DNA of 64,000 nt from Tabrizicola piscis (GCF_003940805.1 NZ_CP034328.1:1284001-1348000); one strand, 5' to 3'. Positions 18,309 through 27,475 are shown, numbered from the stretch's first letter. Program-made: numbers and translations. The notes: generated by a model from the sequence alone, not told the origin.

Positions 18309-18325
18309 CATAAGCTGCGCTCATG
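18309..18325. promoter_or_regulatory. Operator 2 of the LysR/desaturase divergent region
   Basis: CATAAG-CTGCG-CTCATG, the same half-site and spacer as operator 1 with one mismatch. It lies 75 bases from operator 1, close to seven helical turns, and about 90 bases before the desaturase start. Two sites on one DNA face suit a LysR tetramer. Confidence 0.55.
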
Positions 18326-18413
18326 TTCGGTAGCGTAGAGGTACACAATGAGCCGAAAGCCTTTAGTTTGTTCAACAATTTGGCTAAAGTTAAGGCAGCA
18401 ATGAGGGGGAAAC

Positions 18414-19334
18414 ATGTCCGGTCGTGTCTTGAGAAGAAAATATATTCGGCCGTTCCTGGGTCTGGAACGCTATCGCAGGATGGACGCATGGCTGATTGTT
18501 GGCGGATACGTCGGCCTCATCCTCGCATCAATCATCTTGGGTAGCTACCTGCTGTCGCTTCCGCTTTCCGCTTGGACGGTGGCAGGCGCGGTCGCCACGG
18601 CGACCTTCATCGGCACCCGTCTGCGGGGCATCAATAACATCGTGCATGAATGCAGCCACGCGACCTTCGCCGAAGACCGGTCGGACAATGTGACGATCGG
18701 GCGGTTTTGCGCAGCACTCCTGCTGAAATCCTTCCGCAAGTACCGTGACGACCATCTGTCGCACCATGCCCACAACGGCGATTACGAACATGACGCGGAA
18801 TTTGGCCTGATTAAGAAGTTCGGACTGCATGACCCGATCACCCCGCGGACGATCCTGCGCCATTTCTTCGTGCCACTGACCGGGCAGCACTTGCCGCTCT
18901 ACACCAGCGTAAACCTCTCGGCTGAGGATGGCCGACTGTTCTATGGTCTCAAGCTTGCGCTCATCGGTGCGATGGCGATCTTCCTGCTGCTTGAACCGGT
19001 GGCCGCGATCGCCTTCGTCATCCTGCCGCTGTTCTACATCTATCCGACGATCAACTTCTGGACAGATTGCCTGGATCATGCCGGGCTGGTAGGCGCGAAC
19101 GACGAGATCGAAGCCTCGCGCAATGTGCTGGCACCAACGCTGGTGCGGCTCATCTTCTTTCCGCGCAACGACTCCTATCACCTTGTACACCATCTTTTCC
19201 CGCAGATTCCGGCACGGCACCTGCATAAGGCCCATCACGAGCTGAGCAGTGACCCGAGCTACCGCCGCTTGCCCGCTGCCGTGGGTCGGGTCGATCACAG
19301 GGCCGTCGATCAGCCGATGGATGCATCCCTTTAG
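18414..19334 (+). CDS. Membrane fatty acid desaturase
   Basis: A 306-residue integral membrane di-iron enzyme. The three histidine boxes are present: HECSH (78-82), HLSHH (114-118) and HLVHH (256-260). Hydrophobic segments lie near 27-65 and 178-212. It would introduce a double bond into an acyl chain using oxygen and an electron donor not encoded nearby. The ATG at 18414 follows AGGGGG. It is divergent from the LysR gene with shared operators. It lies about 2 kb from the anaerobic FabA/FabB route, so the cell would have two ways to make unsaturated lipids. The true substrate could also be a non-lipid or carotenoid compound. Confidence 0.85.
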   Translation: MSGRVLRRKYIRPFLGLERYRRMDAWLIVGGYVGLILASIILGSYLLSLPLSAWTVAGAVATATFIGTRLRGINNIVHECSHATFAEDRSDNVTIGRFCAALLLKSFRKYRDDHLSHHAHNGDYEHDAEFGLIKKFGLHDPITPRTILRHFFVPLTGQHLPLYTSVNLSAEDGRLFYGLKLALIGAMAIFLLLEPVAAIAFVILPLFYIYPTINFWTDCLDHAGLVGANDEIEASRNVLAPTLVRLIFFPRNDSYHLVHHLFPQIPARHLHKAHHELSSDPSYRRLPAAVGRVDHRAVDQPMDASL

Positions 19335-20036
19335 GGATCTGGCTGGCGCCTCGAATCGCCATTTTTCCATCGGCTTGCGTCCGGCGGCGAGCGACTTTCG
19401 CACGGTAGCAGAAGGACGATTCCTGGCGCCTGCACGGCAGTTGTGATGCCGAAACGGCAACAATACGCGGCCGACGCACCCGTAGAGAGCGAATGTCGGA
19501 ATTGTCATCTATTCCGAAATGTGAACAGACCGTTTCCGAAAATGAGCAATATAAGTATTGCTAATCATGCATTAGTTGAGTAATTTGATTCTTGTAGCGA
19601 GTGGTTTTGTGTAGTGTTCATCTGGTCTTCAAGCGGGTTCTAGCCGTGTTAATCCCCTTCCACGGTCAAGATCTGCGTGTTCAAGAGTGAGTTTAGCGCA
19701 GTGTTGCGCTGGGCAGTTCGTGAAGAAAATGATTTATTTGCATGTGGTTGCACGGTAACTCGACCAGACCTTGCAACTTCGTCTAGCTGCCGTTCGGCAA
19801 CAGTGCTTCCGAACGGCAGCAGGCAAACCCTTTAGAGGCTTCCGTGTCCTGACGCGGTCGCCGCATCCAAACTTTGAGCGACGACGCGCCACGGTGACTG
19901 ACGATCAACGCGGTGATGTTGACTGAACGGTGATCCCAAGGCCGATTTTTGGCATCGGGCACCGTTTGCGATACCCAGATTTTGCCATCTTTTACCGCAA
20001 AACCAGAGAAGTCCCAACTTCGAAGGTTTGTCTAAG
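19335..20036. other. Gene-free 700-base stretch with two strong hairpins
   Basis: No open frame here has a ribosome-binding site or recognisable similarity, and the sequence is more AT-rich than its surroundings. Two perfect inverted repeats stand out: AGCAATA-TAAG-TATTGCT at 19545-19562, and a twelve-base-pair stem GCTGCCGTTCGG/CCGAACGGCAGC with an eleven-base loop at 19786-19820. Neither has a T-run. The stretch could hold a small RNA or be a scar of lost mobile DNA. Confidence 0.5.
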
Positions 20037-20231
20037 ATGAAGATCTCGCTCCAAGAAATCGACATGCTCAAGATCCAGATCTACGAGGATTTTCTGCAGT
20101 CTATTGCTTCGGTTCGTGCCGGACAGAACTCGGAGATCGCGTTCGTGGAACACGAACGGCGTGTCCGCTATCTAAGACAGAAGGTCGCTGTTGCGGAGGC
20201 CCGCCCGGTTCAGCTGAGGCTGGCAAGCTAA
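20037..20231 (+). CDS. Small protein of unknown function
   Basis: Sixty-four residues starting at an ATG at 20037 with GAAGG ten bases upstream. The sequence is charged and probably helical (EIDMLKIQIYEDFLQSIASV, HERRVRYLRQKVAVAEARP), with no membrane segment. No family recognised and no partner gene nearby. It is the only frame in this AT-richer stretch with a fair start signal. Real coding is possible but not certain. Confidence 0.4.
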   Translation: MKISLQEIDMLKIQIYEDFLQSIASVRAGQNSEIAFVEHERRVRYLRQKVAVAEARPVQLRLAS

Positions 20232-20329
20232 GCGCGAAAGCGAATGATCGGCTGTGCTGTTGATTAGCAAGCACAATGGGCCGGCCGCCTGATCCATGGC
20301 GGCGAAGTTCACATTCAAGGTATTCTGGC

Positions 20330-20866
20330 TCAGACGGACCGGGGCTCTTGCATGGCCAGCGGCGGGAACTGCCCGTCCGGCGTCGCCTGGTCGACTGCGT
20401 CGGGCAAAGCCTGGCTGAGGCGCGCCAAAAGCTCGCTGCGGGAAAGGCCGGTCTTTTCAACCAGCTCGGCAATGGTTTCGTCGTCCAGCGTCTGCTCCAG
20501 TTCGTCGGTACCGATACTCTCGTTGCGACCCGAGCCAACCCAGCTTTGCGCCTTGGTCTGTTGACCAGCGTTGGTGAAGCGTTCCATGAACTCGGACAGG
20601 CCAGCCATCAGGCCGCCAGAAGCAAGTCCGCCTGCACCGGCTCCGGTCAGGCCGCCGTCGGAGTGACCGCCGGTCAGGTTGTCTGCCACGTCACGCAGCG
20701 TGTCGAGAAGACCCCCCTCGTGACCGCTGCGGCCGTCAGTCGGATTGCGGTTGGGATCATCGCCTGAACCGGAGTTCAGCATCGCGCCCAGTCTATCGCG
20801 GTTCTGGTAGCCGGCGACGGCCAGCAGGCCCAGAAGCGCGATCATGGATGGACTGCCTTTGGCCAT
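20330..20866 (-). CDS. YidB-family protein (DUF937)
   Basis: A 178-residue protein. The N-terminus is hydrophobic (MIALLGLLAVAGY), the middle is glycine-rich (residues about 45-90), and the C-terminus has TDELEQTLDDETIAELVEKT and SRSELLARLSQALPDAVDQ, the helical repeats typical of YidB/DUF937 proteins. The family's function is unclear. The ATG at 20866 follows AAAGGA. It lies 32 bases after the GlsB-type gene in the same direction; both kinds of gene are often induced by envelope or osmotic stress, which is inference here. Confidence 0.75.
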   Translation of the reverse strand: MAKGSPSMIALLGLLAVAGYQNRDRLGAMLNSGSGDDPNRNPTDGRSGHEGGLLDTLRDVADNLTGGHSDGGLTGAGAGGLASGGLMAGLSEFMERFTNAGQQTKAQSWVGSGRNESIGTDELEQTLDDETIAELVEKTGLSRSELLARLSQALPDAVDQATPDGQFPPLAMQEPRSV

Positions 20867-20898
20867 GGGATGGTCCTTTCCTTTTAGGTTGCAAGAGA

Positions 20899-21150
20899 TC
20901 AGGTGCGGCGGCGCATCGCCCCGTAGATGGCAAGCACGATGACGGCGCCAATCACGGCGCCGATCAGACCTGCGCCATCCTCGGGCCCGTACCAGCCAAG
21001 TCCTCGGCCCAGGAACGACGCGACGAAGGCACCGACGATGCCAAGGATTGTGGTCATGACGAACCCTGACGGTTCATTGTCGCCAGGCATCACGAACTTT
21101 GCGATGATCCCTGCGACAAAGCCGATCACAATTGTCCAGATGATGCCCAT
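20899..21150 (-). CDS. GlsB/YeaQ/YmgE-family small membrane protein
   Basis: Eighty-three residues with three hydrophobic, glycine-rich segments (IIWTIVIGFVAGIIAKFVMPG, MTTILGIVGAFVASFLGRGLG, GLIGAVIGAVIVLAIYGAM), the pattern of the transglycosylase-associated family. These are small inner-membrane proteins linked to general stress, with no proven enzyme activity. The ATG at 21150 follows AAGGGGAG. It is first of a two-gene unit with the YidB-like gene. Confidence 0.85.
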   Translation of the reverse strand: MGIIWTIVIGFVAGIIAKFVMPGDNEPSGFVMTTILGIVGAFVASFLGRGLGWYGPEDGAGLIGAVIGAVIVLAIYGAMRRRT

Positions 21151-21189
21151 GGCCGAACTCCCCTTCCGGACTTCATGTCCGATGAGTTC

Positions 21190-21390
21190 CTAACGCCGAA
21201 CGCGCGATTCCGTTCCGGGCATGTCGGCGTAGTTTGCGATCCTCGCCACCCATTCTGGGTCAAGGGCCAAGGTCGGCTCATCCAGCGACATAAGCGCTGC
21301 GTCCAAAGCCATCGCGCGGCCGATGCCGACGCGTTGCGCTTGGCCGCCGGACAGCGCGGCGGGGTAGGATCCCGCCTTGTCCGCCAACCC
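21190..21390 (-). pseudogene. Remnant of an ABC transporter ATP-binding gene
   Basis: On the minus strand a 65-codon frame contains [20 protein letters not shown] and, after it, [10 protein letters not shown], which are the ABC signature and Walker B regions of an amino-acid-type ABC ATPase. The Walker A half is missing upstream, where the frame breaks, and the sequence after Walker B is degenerate and stops soon. No permease or binding-protein gene is near. It therefore looks like a decayed fragment caught between the GlsB-type gene and the TPR regulator. Confidence 0.75.
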
Positions 21391-21414
21391 GGTTTCGCAC
21401 CGAATCCAGCCTTG

Positions 21415-22959
21415 TCAGAACCCGTGGCGGTGCAGTTCGGCCTCGATGAGCGCCCGTGACCCTTGGTCACGGGTTGGGAATGCGGCAAAGTATTGAGCGG
21501 ACGTGGCATCGGACTTGCGACGAAGCACTTCCTGTTTCCAGCGGGCAGCTTGGGTGTGACGCCCCGCAAGACTGTTGGCGATCAGAGCAATCATGGCGAT
21601 CAGGTAATGCGCACCGGGGGTGGCTGCGGCCTTGTCGCCCCAGCGGGCCGCGGCCTGATAGTCGCCAGTCTGCATCAGCATCTGCGACCGTACCCCGTGG
21701 ATGCCATACAGCAGCGGGTCCAGTGGGCTGAGTTGCAGCGCGGTTTCCAGCCCGCTGTCCGTCGCGCCACCGTTGCCAAGCAGCATCGACGTGAAGGCCG
21801 AGGCATAGAACCCCTGTGCGTAGTTGGGGTTCAGCGTGGTGGCCCGAGTCAGCCAGTCGAGTGCCGTGTCAGGCTCGTTCGTCAGCCAATAGGACCGCCC
21901 CATGGTAAAGTTGGCAAACGGGTCCAACGGGTCCAGTTCGATCCCGCGTTCGGCGTGGCGGCGCGCGGCCCGCGCCGCAGAGGTGACATCGGGGTCAAGG
22001 TGCAGAAACGCCTCAAGAAAGCTGGTGAATGACAGACCTGCATGGGCGCGGGCAAAGCGCGGGTCCATGCTGACGGCCCGCCCGAAATGCACCTTGGCCC
22101 GTTCGGTATCAAGGGCGGTAAAGCGATAGAGGTGGTGCAACCCCAGATGATAGTTGGCCCAGGCATCCAGCGGCTCGGTCCCGCCCTGCATCGCCAACTG
22201 CGCTTCGTTCAGCGGTATGTAGACTTCGAGGGCTGAAATCAGATGCGTCACAATCCGGGCACGCAGATCGTCGATTGCGTCAAGTGCGCCTGCAAGGCGG
22301 TCACCCCACAGCACCGCATCGGTGCTGGTATCGACAAGCGCCAGCGTGACCGACAGACCCGTGCCCCGCAGTTCCAGATCGCCGGACAGGACATAGCGCG
22401 CGCCAAGGGCAGTGGCGACCAGACCCAGGTCCGGCTCGGTCTGGCGGAACCGGAAGGATGAGCCCCGCGCGATCACCGCAAGCCAGCGCAGCCGCGAGAG
22501 CGCCTGAATGATCTCGTGCGGTATCGCATCGGCGAGGATGGTAAACTCTGCCGGGATCACAAGGGCGCGGAAGGGCAGGATGGCGATGGACGGCCTGGTG
22601 GGAAGCGGGGTGGTCGCGTCGATTGCGGCAAGGCTTGCGGTTGCAGGGCAGGTTTCCTGCACCTTGGCGACAAACCGGAACCCTCGGCCATGCACGGTCT
22701 GGATCACGGTCTGTGCTTTGCCGTCATCACCAACCGCCTGCCGGGCAGAGCGGATGCGGCTGGCGATGCTGGCGTCTGACACCGACCGACCCTGCCAGAT
22801 CGTATCGGCAAGCTCGTCCTTGGTCACCATGCGGTCGCGGTGGCGGATCAGATGCACCAGCACCAACAGCACCTGCGGCTCTAGCCTGACGGGCTGGCCG
22901 TTGCGGAGCAGTTCGAACCGTTCAGGGTCAACGCGAAAATTGCCGAACATCCACGCCAT
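21415..22959 (-). CDS. Winged-helix transcriptional regulator with TolB-like and TPR domains
   Basis: About 514 residues. The N-terminus (about 1-100) is an OmpR/CadC-type winged helix (FELLRNGQPVRLEPQVLLVL, IQTVHGRGFRFVA). A TolB/FlgO-like domain follows (from about 125, PSIAILPF, with SGDLELRGTGLSVTLALVD), then TPR-like repeats (about 260-480). No membrane segment is seen, unlike CadC. I used the ATG at 22959; a TTG at 22974 is also open. It is divergent from the CysK-like gene, and its layout matches the second half of the cyclase-type protein at 27953-30499, so the two regulators bracket the enzyme genes. Confidence 0.8.
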   Translation of the reverse strand: MAWMFGNFRVDPERFELLRNGQPVRLEPQVLLVLVHLIRHRDRMVTKDELADTIWQGRSVSDASIASRIRSARQAVGDDGKAQTVIQTVHGRGFRFVAKVQETCPATASLAAIDATTPLPTRPSIAILPFRALVIPAEFTILADAIPHEIIQALSRLRWLAVIARGSSFRFRQTEPDLGLVATALGARYVLSGDLELRGTGLSVTLALVDTSTDAVLWGDRLAGALDAIDDLRARIVTHLISALEVYIPLNEAQLAMQGGTEPLDAWANYHLGLHHLYRFTALDTERAKVHFGRAVSMDPRFARAHAGLSFTSFLEAFLHLDPDVTSAARAARRHAERGIELDPLDPFANFTMGRSYWLTNEPDTALDWLTRATTLNPNYAQGFYASAFTSMLLGNGGATDSGLETALQLSPLDPLLYGIHGVRSQMLMQTGDYQAAARWGDKAAATPGAHYLIAMIALIANSLAGRHTQAARWKQEVLRRKSDATSAQYFAAFPTRDQGSRALIEAELHRHGF

Positions 22960-23091
22960 GTCGCAGACTACCAAAAAATGTGGCCCTCTGCATGAAATCT
23001 TCAGGATTGGATCAAGCTATTCCTGACGGAGAGCGCAATCTGACGACGCGGCGGACCCTTTGGTCGGCCAAATCGCAGAAGGATCATCCGC

Positions 23092-24171
23092 ATGGACGCG
23101 CAGACCATTCGCACGACAAAGGGCCGGGGGCGGCTTTATGACAGCATTCTGGACACTGTAGGCGACACGCCTGTGGTGCGGATCAATCACCTCGCCCCGC
23201 CGGGTGTCAGGGTTTACGTCAAGGCCGAGTTCTTCAATCCGGCTGCGTCGGTCAAGGATCGGCTGGCGCTGAACATCATCGAGGCGGCTGAACGGGCGGG
23301 CACCTTGTTGCCGGGGCAAACCGTGGTCGAGGCGACCAGCGGCAACACTGGCATCGGGTTGGCGATGGTCTGTGCGCAGAAGGGCTATCCTCTGGTCGTG
23401 ACCATGGCCGACAGCTTTTCGGTCGAGCGGCGGCGGCTGATGCGGATGCTGGGGGCCAAGGTGATCCTGACGCCGCGCGCGCAAAAGGGGACGGGCATGT
23501 ATATGAAGGCCGTGGAACTGGCCGAAAAGCACGGCTGGTTTCTGGCGCGGCAGTTTGAAACGTCGGCCAATGCCGATATTCACGAGGCGACGACTGCGCG
23601 GGAAATCATTGCCGACTTTGCAGGCGACAGGTTGGACTATGTGGTGACCGGCTATGGCACTGGCGGCACGGTCACCGGGATCGCGCGGGTGCTGCGTCGC
23701 GAGCGGCCCGAGACGAAGATCATCTTGTCGGAACCCGCCAATGCCCCTTTGGTCGGCAGCGGTGTGGCGCAGGAACGGATGACGGGCGGTGGGCCAGCTG
23801 TCAGCCACCCCAGCTTTCAGCCGCACCCGATCCAAGGCTGGACGCCAGATTTCATCCCGCAGGTGTTGCAAGAGGCGATTGATGCGGGCGGCTATGATGA
23901 GCTGATTCCGGTGGCGGGGACGGACGGGGTTGCTTGGGCCAAAAAGCTTGCCCAGCGCGAGGGGATCCTGACGGGCATTTCCGGTGGAGCCAGCTTTGCC
24001 GTGGCGATGGGAATTGCCGAAACGGCGGCACCCGGCACGGTCATTCTGGCGATGCTGCCCGATACGGGTGAACGCTATCTGTCGACGCCGCTGTTCTCAG
24101 ACATTCCCGAGGACATGGATGCGGCCGAGTTGGAGCTGTCACTGTCCACGCCGGGGTATCAGCTGGGCTGA
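23092..24171 (+). CDS. CysK-family PLP enzyme (cysteine synthase-like)
   Basis: A 359-residue fold-type II PLP enzyme. K55 in NPAASVKDR binds the cofactor, TSGNTG (82-87) is the substrate loop, and GYGTGGTVTG holds the phosphate. In this family O-acetylserine or a similar activated serine is joined to a nucleophile such as sulphide. The protein is longer than housekeeping CysK at the C-terminus, and it sits in an accessory cassette rather than with cys genes, so a secondary-metabolism role (making an unusual amino acid, as SbnA-type enzymes do) is possible. The ATG at 23092 has AAGGATC upstream. It heads a four-gene run with the decarboxylase next. Confidence 0.85.
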   Translation: MDAQTIRTTKGRGRLYDSILDTVGDTPVVRINHLAPPGVRVYVKAEFFNPAASVKDRLALNIIEAAERAGTLLPGQTVVEATSGNTGIGLAMVCAQKGYPLVVTMADSFSVERRRLMRMLGAKVILTPRAQKGTGMYMKAVELAEKHGWFLARQFETSANADIHEATTAREIIADFAGDRLDYVVTGYGTGGTVTGIARVLRRERPETKIILSEPANAPLVGSGVAQERMTGGGPAVSHPSFQPHPIQGWTPDFIPQVLQEAIDAGGYDELIPVAGTDGVAWAKKLAQREGILTGISGGASFAVAMGIAETAAPGTVILAMLPDTGERYLSTPLFSDIPEDMDAAELELSLSTPGYQLG

Positions 24172-24224
24172 CCCACCGCGCCCGCGCCTTTGGCGGCCAT
24201 AGTCCCTGATGAAAGGAGTGCCTG

Positions 24225-25682
24225 ATGGCACGCGATGTGACCTGCACCAGCGAAACGCTCGACCCCGTCGATTGGGAGCACGCAAGGCAACTGGCGCATC
24301 GGATGGTGGATGATGCCATCGACGATCTGCGCGATATTCGGGATCGTCCCGTGTGGCAGGCGATGCCCGACCCGGTTCGTGCGGCATTTGGCACGCCGGT
24401 GCCGCACGAACCGCAGCCTTTGGACAATATCTGTGCAGAGGTCAAAGCCAACATTCGTCCCTACCGAATGGGCAATGTGCATCCCCGCTTCTGGATGTGG
24501 TATATGGGATCCAGCAACCTGACAGGTGCGCTGGCCGATTTTCTGGCGGCGATGGACGGTTCGAACCTTGGCGCGGGCAGTACTGGGGCAAGTCTGGTGG
24601 ATCGCCAGACCACCGACTGGATTCGCGAGATGATGGGATTTCCCGCCACTGCCAGCGGCACGCTGGTCAACGGCGGGTCGATGGCAAACATCGTCGGACT
24701 GATGGCCGCGCGCAACCACATGGCGGGGGTGGACCTGCGACAAACCGGGGTGGCACCCATGCCGCAACCGCTCCGCTTCTATGCCTCGGATCAGGTGCAT
24801 GCCTGCCACGACAAGGCGATGAACCTGCTGGGGCTGGGGCGGCAGAGCCTGACCCGGGCGCCGTCGGATGCGGCGTTCCGGCTTGATCCAGCCAAACTGC
24901 TGGCGGCAATTCAGGCAGACCGCGCCCGGGGCCTGCGCCCGGCCTGTGTGATTGCCACGGCGGGGACCACCAACACCGGGTCGATTGATCCCCTGCCAGA
25001 GATCGCCGATCTTTGCGCGCAGGAGGGGCTGTGGCTGCACGTCGACGGATGTGTCGGCGCGCTGGTCGCGATTGCGCCGCAGAACCGGCATCTGGTGGCA
25101 GGGATCGACCGGGCGGATTCCCTTGCTCTTGATCTGCACAAGGGTCTGCACGCGCCGTTCGACGTGGGATGCGCCCTGTTGCGCGACCGCCGTCAGCATC
25201 GACAGACCTTTGCGGAAGATGCCGAATACTTGCAGAAAACCGCGCGCGGGATCGCCTCTGCCGAGCTTCTCAGCGACTACAATCTGGACACGTCACGCGG
25301 CTTCCGGGCGCTGAAAGTGTGGATGATGCTCAAGGAGCACGGGGTTGCGAAGTTCGGCCGGTTGATCGATCAGGCCATCACGCAGGCCCGCTATCTGGAC
25401 AGCGTGTTTGCTGCCGACCCGCAGATCGAACGGATGGCACCGACGGTCGTCGATATCCTGTGTTTCCGTTTCAACCCCGGCGGGCTGGCCGAGGACGCAC
25501 TTCGGGCGCTGAATGTCGAGATCATGGTGCAGATGCAGGAAACCGGCATCGCTGCGGTGTCCGATACCACGATCCACGGCCGTCACAGTCTGCGGGTCGC
25601 CATCTGCAACCATCGGACAACTCTGGCGGATTTGGACGCCCTGCGGGCCGAGGTTTTGCGGATCGGAAACATCTTGCGGTGA
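24225..25682 (+). CDS. PLP-dependent group II amino acid decarboxylase
   Basis: A 485-residue enzyme of the aromatic-amino-acid/glutamate decarboxylase superfamily. H192 (VHACHDKA) would stack on PLP, D274 (LHVDGCVGA) binds the ring nitrogen, and K306 (LDLHKGLHAPFD) forms the Schiff base. The VDGCVG form differs from the usual VDAAWG, which hints at an unusual substrate. The ATG at 24225 has a strong AAAGGAG. It follows the CysK-like gene by 53 bases, so it may decarboxylate the product of that enzyme; this is inference. Substrate unknown. Confidence 0.85.
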   Translation: MARDVTCTSETLDPVDWEHARQLAHRMVDDAIDDLRDIRDRPVWQAMPDPVRAAFGTPVPHEPQPLDNICAEVKANIRPYRMGNVHPRFWMWYMGSSNLTGALADFLAAMDGSNLGAGSTGASLVDRQTTDWIREMMGFPATASGTLVNGGSMANIVGLMAARNHMAGVDLRQTGVAPMPQPLRFYASDQVHACHDKAMNLLGLGRQSLTRAPSDAAFRLDPAKLLAAIQADRARGLRPACVIATAGTTNTGSIDPLPEIADLCAQEGLWLHVDGCVGALVAIAPQNRHLVAGIDRADSLALDLHKGLHAPFDVGCALLRDRRQHRQTFAEDAEYLQKTARGIASAELLSDYNLDTSRGFRALKVWMMLKEHGVAKFGRLIDQAITQARYLDSVFAADPQIERMAPTVVDILCFRFNPGGLAEDALRALNVEIMVQMQETGIAAVSDTTIHGRHSLRVAICNHRTTLADLDALRAEVLRIGNILR

Positions 25683-25813
25683 GATCAATCGATGTCCTGA
25701 CCCACTGCGTTTGCACGTGAAATCAGAGTTGATTTGGCCCCGGAGTTGGCGCACCCTGAAACGGTGAGTATGGCACATCGACGTTGCTTTGTGCCGTAAG
25801 ACGGAGGCACTTG

Positions 25814-27463
25814 ATGTCCCTCAGTTCACTTCACGGAGGCGGATTTTCCGCCGTGACGATTGACCCCTGCGTCGGGGTTGAACGCTTAAGCCGGCAAGAG
25901 GTGAGCTTCAACGTTTATGGGGCCGAGGGGGTTCTGAATACCCCACAGCTTGTCGGCAATGTCACTGAATTGGACGCGCCATCGACCACGTTGACCATTG
26001 TGAACGGGGCGCGGGTTGCGGAACTGGTCACCGGGGAAGGGCTGAAGTTCTACTGCCGCATCGCGCCCAGCGTGAAGGGTGGTGACCAGCCTGAATCGGC
26101 TGATCTGGAACAGTTGGCGGAGCTTCTGAAAACGTCCGGGTCAGGCCGCAGCGCTGCTGCGCCGGACACCGACATTCCCGCCGCCTACACCTATCTGGGG
26201 CAGTTCATCGCGCATGAACTATCCGACCTCCGCGTGCTTGATCCGACGGGCATGGTCACCATCCGCTCGGCGGCACTTGACCTTGACAGCCTGCTTGGCG
26301 CGGTTCCGGACACTCCCCTGTCGGCACAGGCGCAAATCTGGAAAGGCGGGGTGGGCATCGGACAGGCGCGGTCCTTTGGTCCGGACGTGCACTACGAGGA
26401 TCTGCCGCGCAGGGCGGACGGCAAGGCGCTGATCGCTGATGCGCGCAACGACAGCAACCTTGCGCTGGCACAGCTGCATCTGGCGCTGTCCAAGTTCCAC
26501 CAGCGCATCGCCCAGGACGAAGGCCGCCGCAGTGACGACGGTGCGCAGCGCATCACGCGCCGCCACGTCCAATCCGTGGTGTTGCACGACTACCTGCGCC
26601 GGGTGATCGAGCCGGGGGTTTACGATGACATCCTGCTGCATGGTCGGCGTGTCATCCACCCCGGCGGCTTGCCGACCGACACGCCGTTCCTGCTCCCCAT
26701 CGAATTCGCCGCCGCCTGCTTCCGTGTGGGGCACAGCATGGTGCGCGAGAAGTACGAGGCTTGGGAATATGGTGTGCGGCCCATTCGCCTGAAGACTTTG
26801 CTGCACATGACAGGCCAGGGAGGCGGTTTCTTCGGGCTGCGGCACCTGTCGGAGGAGTGGCGGATCAATTGGGCGTCGATGCTGGAACAGCCCAACCCGC
26901 CCAGCGTTCGCAACATGGCCGCAGGCATTGACGCAACCCTTGCGCCGGGCTTGCACCGGCTGCCGGACCGTCTTTTCCCGCCCAGCACGCCAAAGGGGGA
27001 CGGCACCGGTTTGACCAGCGTCGCCCGGGCAACCCTGCTGCGGCAAAGAGGTTTCGAGTTGGGCTCCGGGCAGCAGACGGCCCATGTCGTCAACGGTGCA
27101 ATCGGCCCGGGGCCGCAGGTTCCGGTGCTGACCCCGCCAGAGATCGCCGCGGCGTTCTCGGACAGCGGCGCGCCCGACACGCCGCTTGCGGAATTCCTTT
27201 GCCAATCCGGGCTGCATGCGAACACGCCGCTTTGGCTTTACTGCCTGGCAGAAGCGCGCACGCTTTGCGGGGGTCGGTGCTTCGGCCCGCTGACCAGCCG
27301 GATCGTGATGGAAACGATCCATGCCGCCATCGAGGCTGCGCCCGACGGGATTGTCGCGGGCGACGGGCGGACGATCACATTTACCGCGAAAGAGTCACTT
27401 TCGGGCAGAAATGAATTTCATTTGCAGGAGCTGATCGCGCATGCCGCGCGGTGGCAATCATAG
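25814..27463 (+). CDS. Animal-type haem peroxidase
   Basis: About 549 residues of the myeloperoxidase/peroxidasin superfamily, which occurs sporadically in bacteria. The distal histidine is H134 in LGQFIAHELSD, the catalytic arginine is R211 in DARNDSNLALAQLH, and the proximal histidine is H307 in FRVGHSMVREKYEAW. Usual members have FVDHD and RNDEN; here the acidic residues that can form ester bonds to haem are A133 and S214, so covalent haem linkage looks unlikely. No signal peptide is evident, suggesting a cytoplasmic protein or non-classical export. The ATG at 25814 has ACGGAGG upstream. The unknown 158-residue gene follows 12 bases later. Confidence 0.85.
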   Translation: MSLSSLHGGGFSAVTIDPCVGVERLSRQEVSFNVYGAEGVLNTPQLVGNVTELDAPSTTLTIVNGARVAELVTGEGLKFYCRIAPSVKGGDQPESADLEQLAELLKTSGSGRSAAAPDTDIPAAYTYLGQFIAHELSDLRVLDPTGMVTIRSAALDLDSLLGAVPDTPLSAQAQIWKGGVGIGQARSFGPDVHYEDLPRRADGKALIADARNDSNLALAQLHLALSKFHQRIAQDEGRRSDDGAQRITRRHVQSVVLHDYLRRVIEPGVYDDILLHGRRVIHPGGLPTDTPFLLPIEFAAACFRVGHSMVREKYEAWEYGVRPIRLKTLLHMTGQGGGFFGLRHLSEEWRINWASMLEQPNPPSVRNMAAGIDATLAPGLHRLPDRLFPPSTPKGDGTGLTSVARATLLRQRGFELGSGQQTAHVVNGAIGPGPQVPVLTPPEIAAAFSDSGAPDTPLAEFLCQSGLHANTPLWLYCLAEARTLCGGRCFGPLTSRIVMETIHAAIEAAPDGIVAGDGRTITFTAKESLSGRNEFHLQELIAHAARWQS

Positions 27464-27475
27464 GAGAGACGCGCC

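Noticed and set aside
19832..20071. A 79-codon minus-strand frame in the AT-rich gap
   Set aside because: No similarity, no start signal, and it overlaps the better-supported small frame at 20037.
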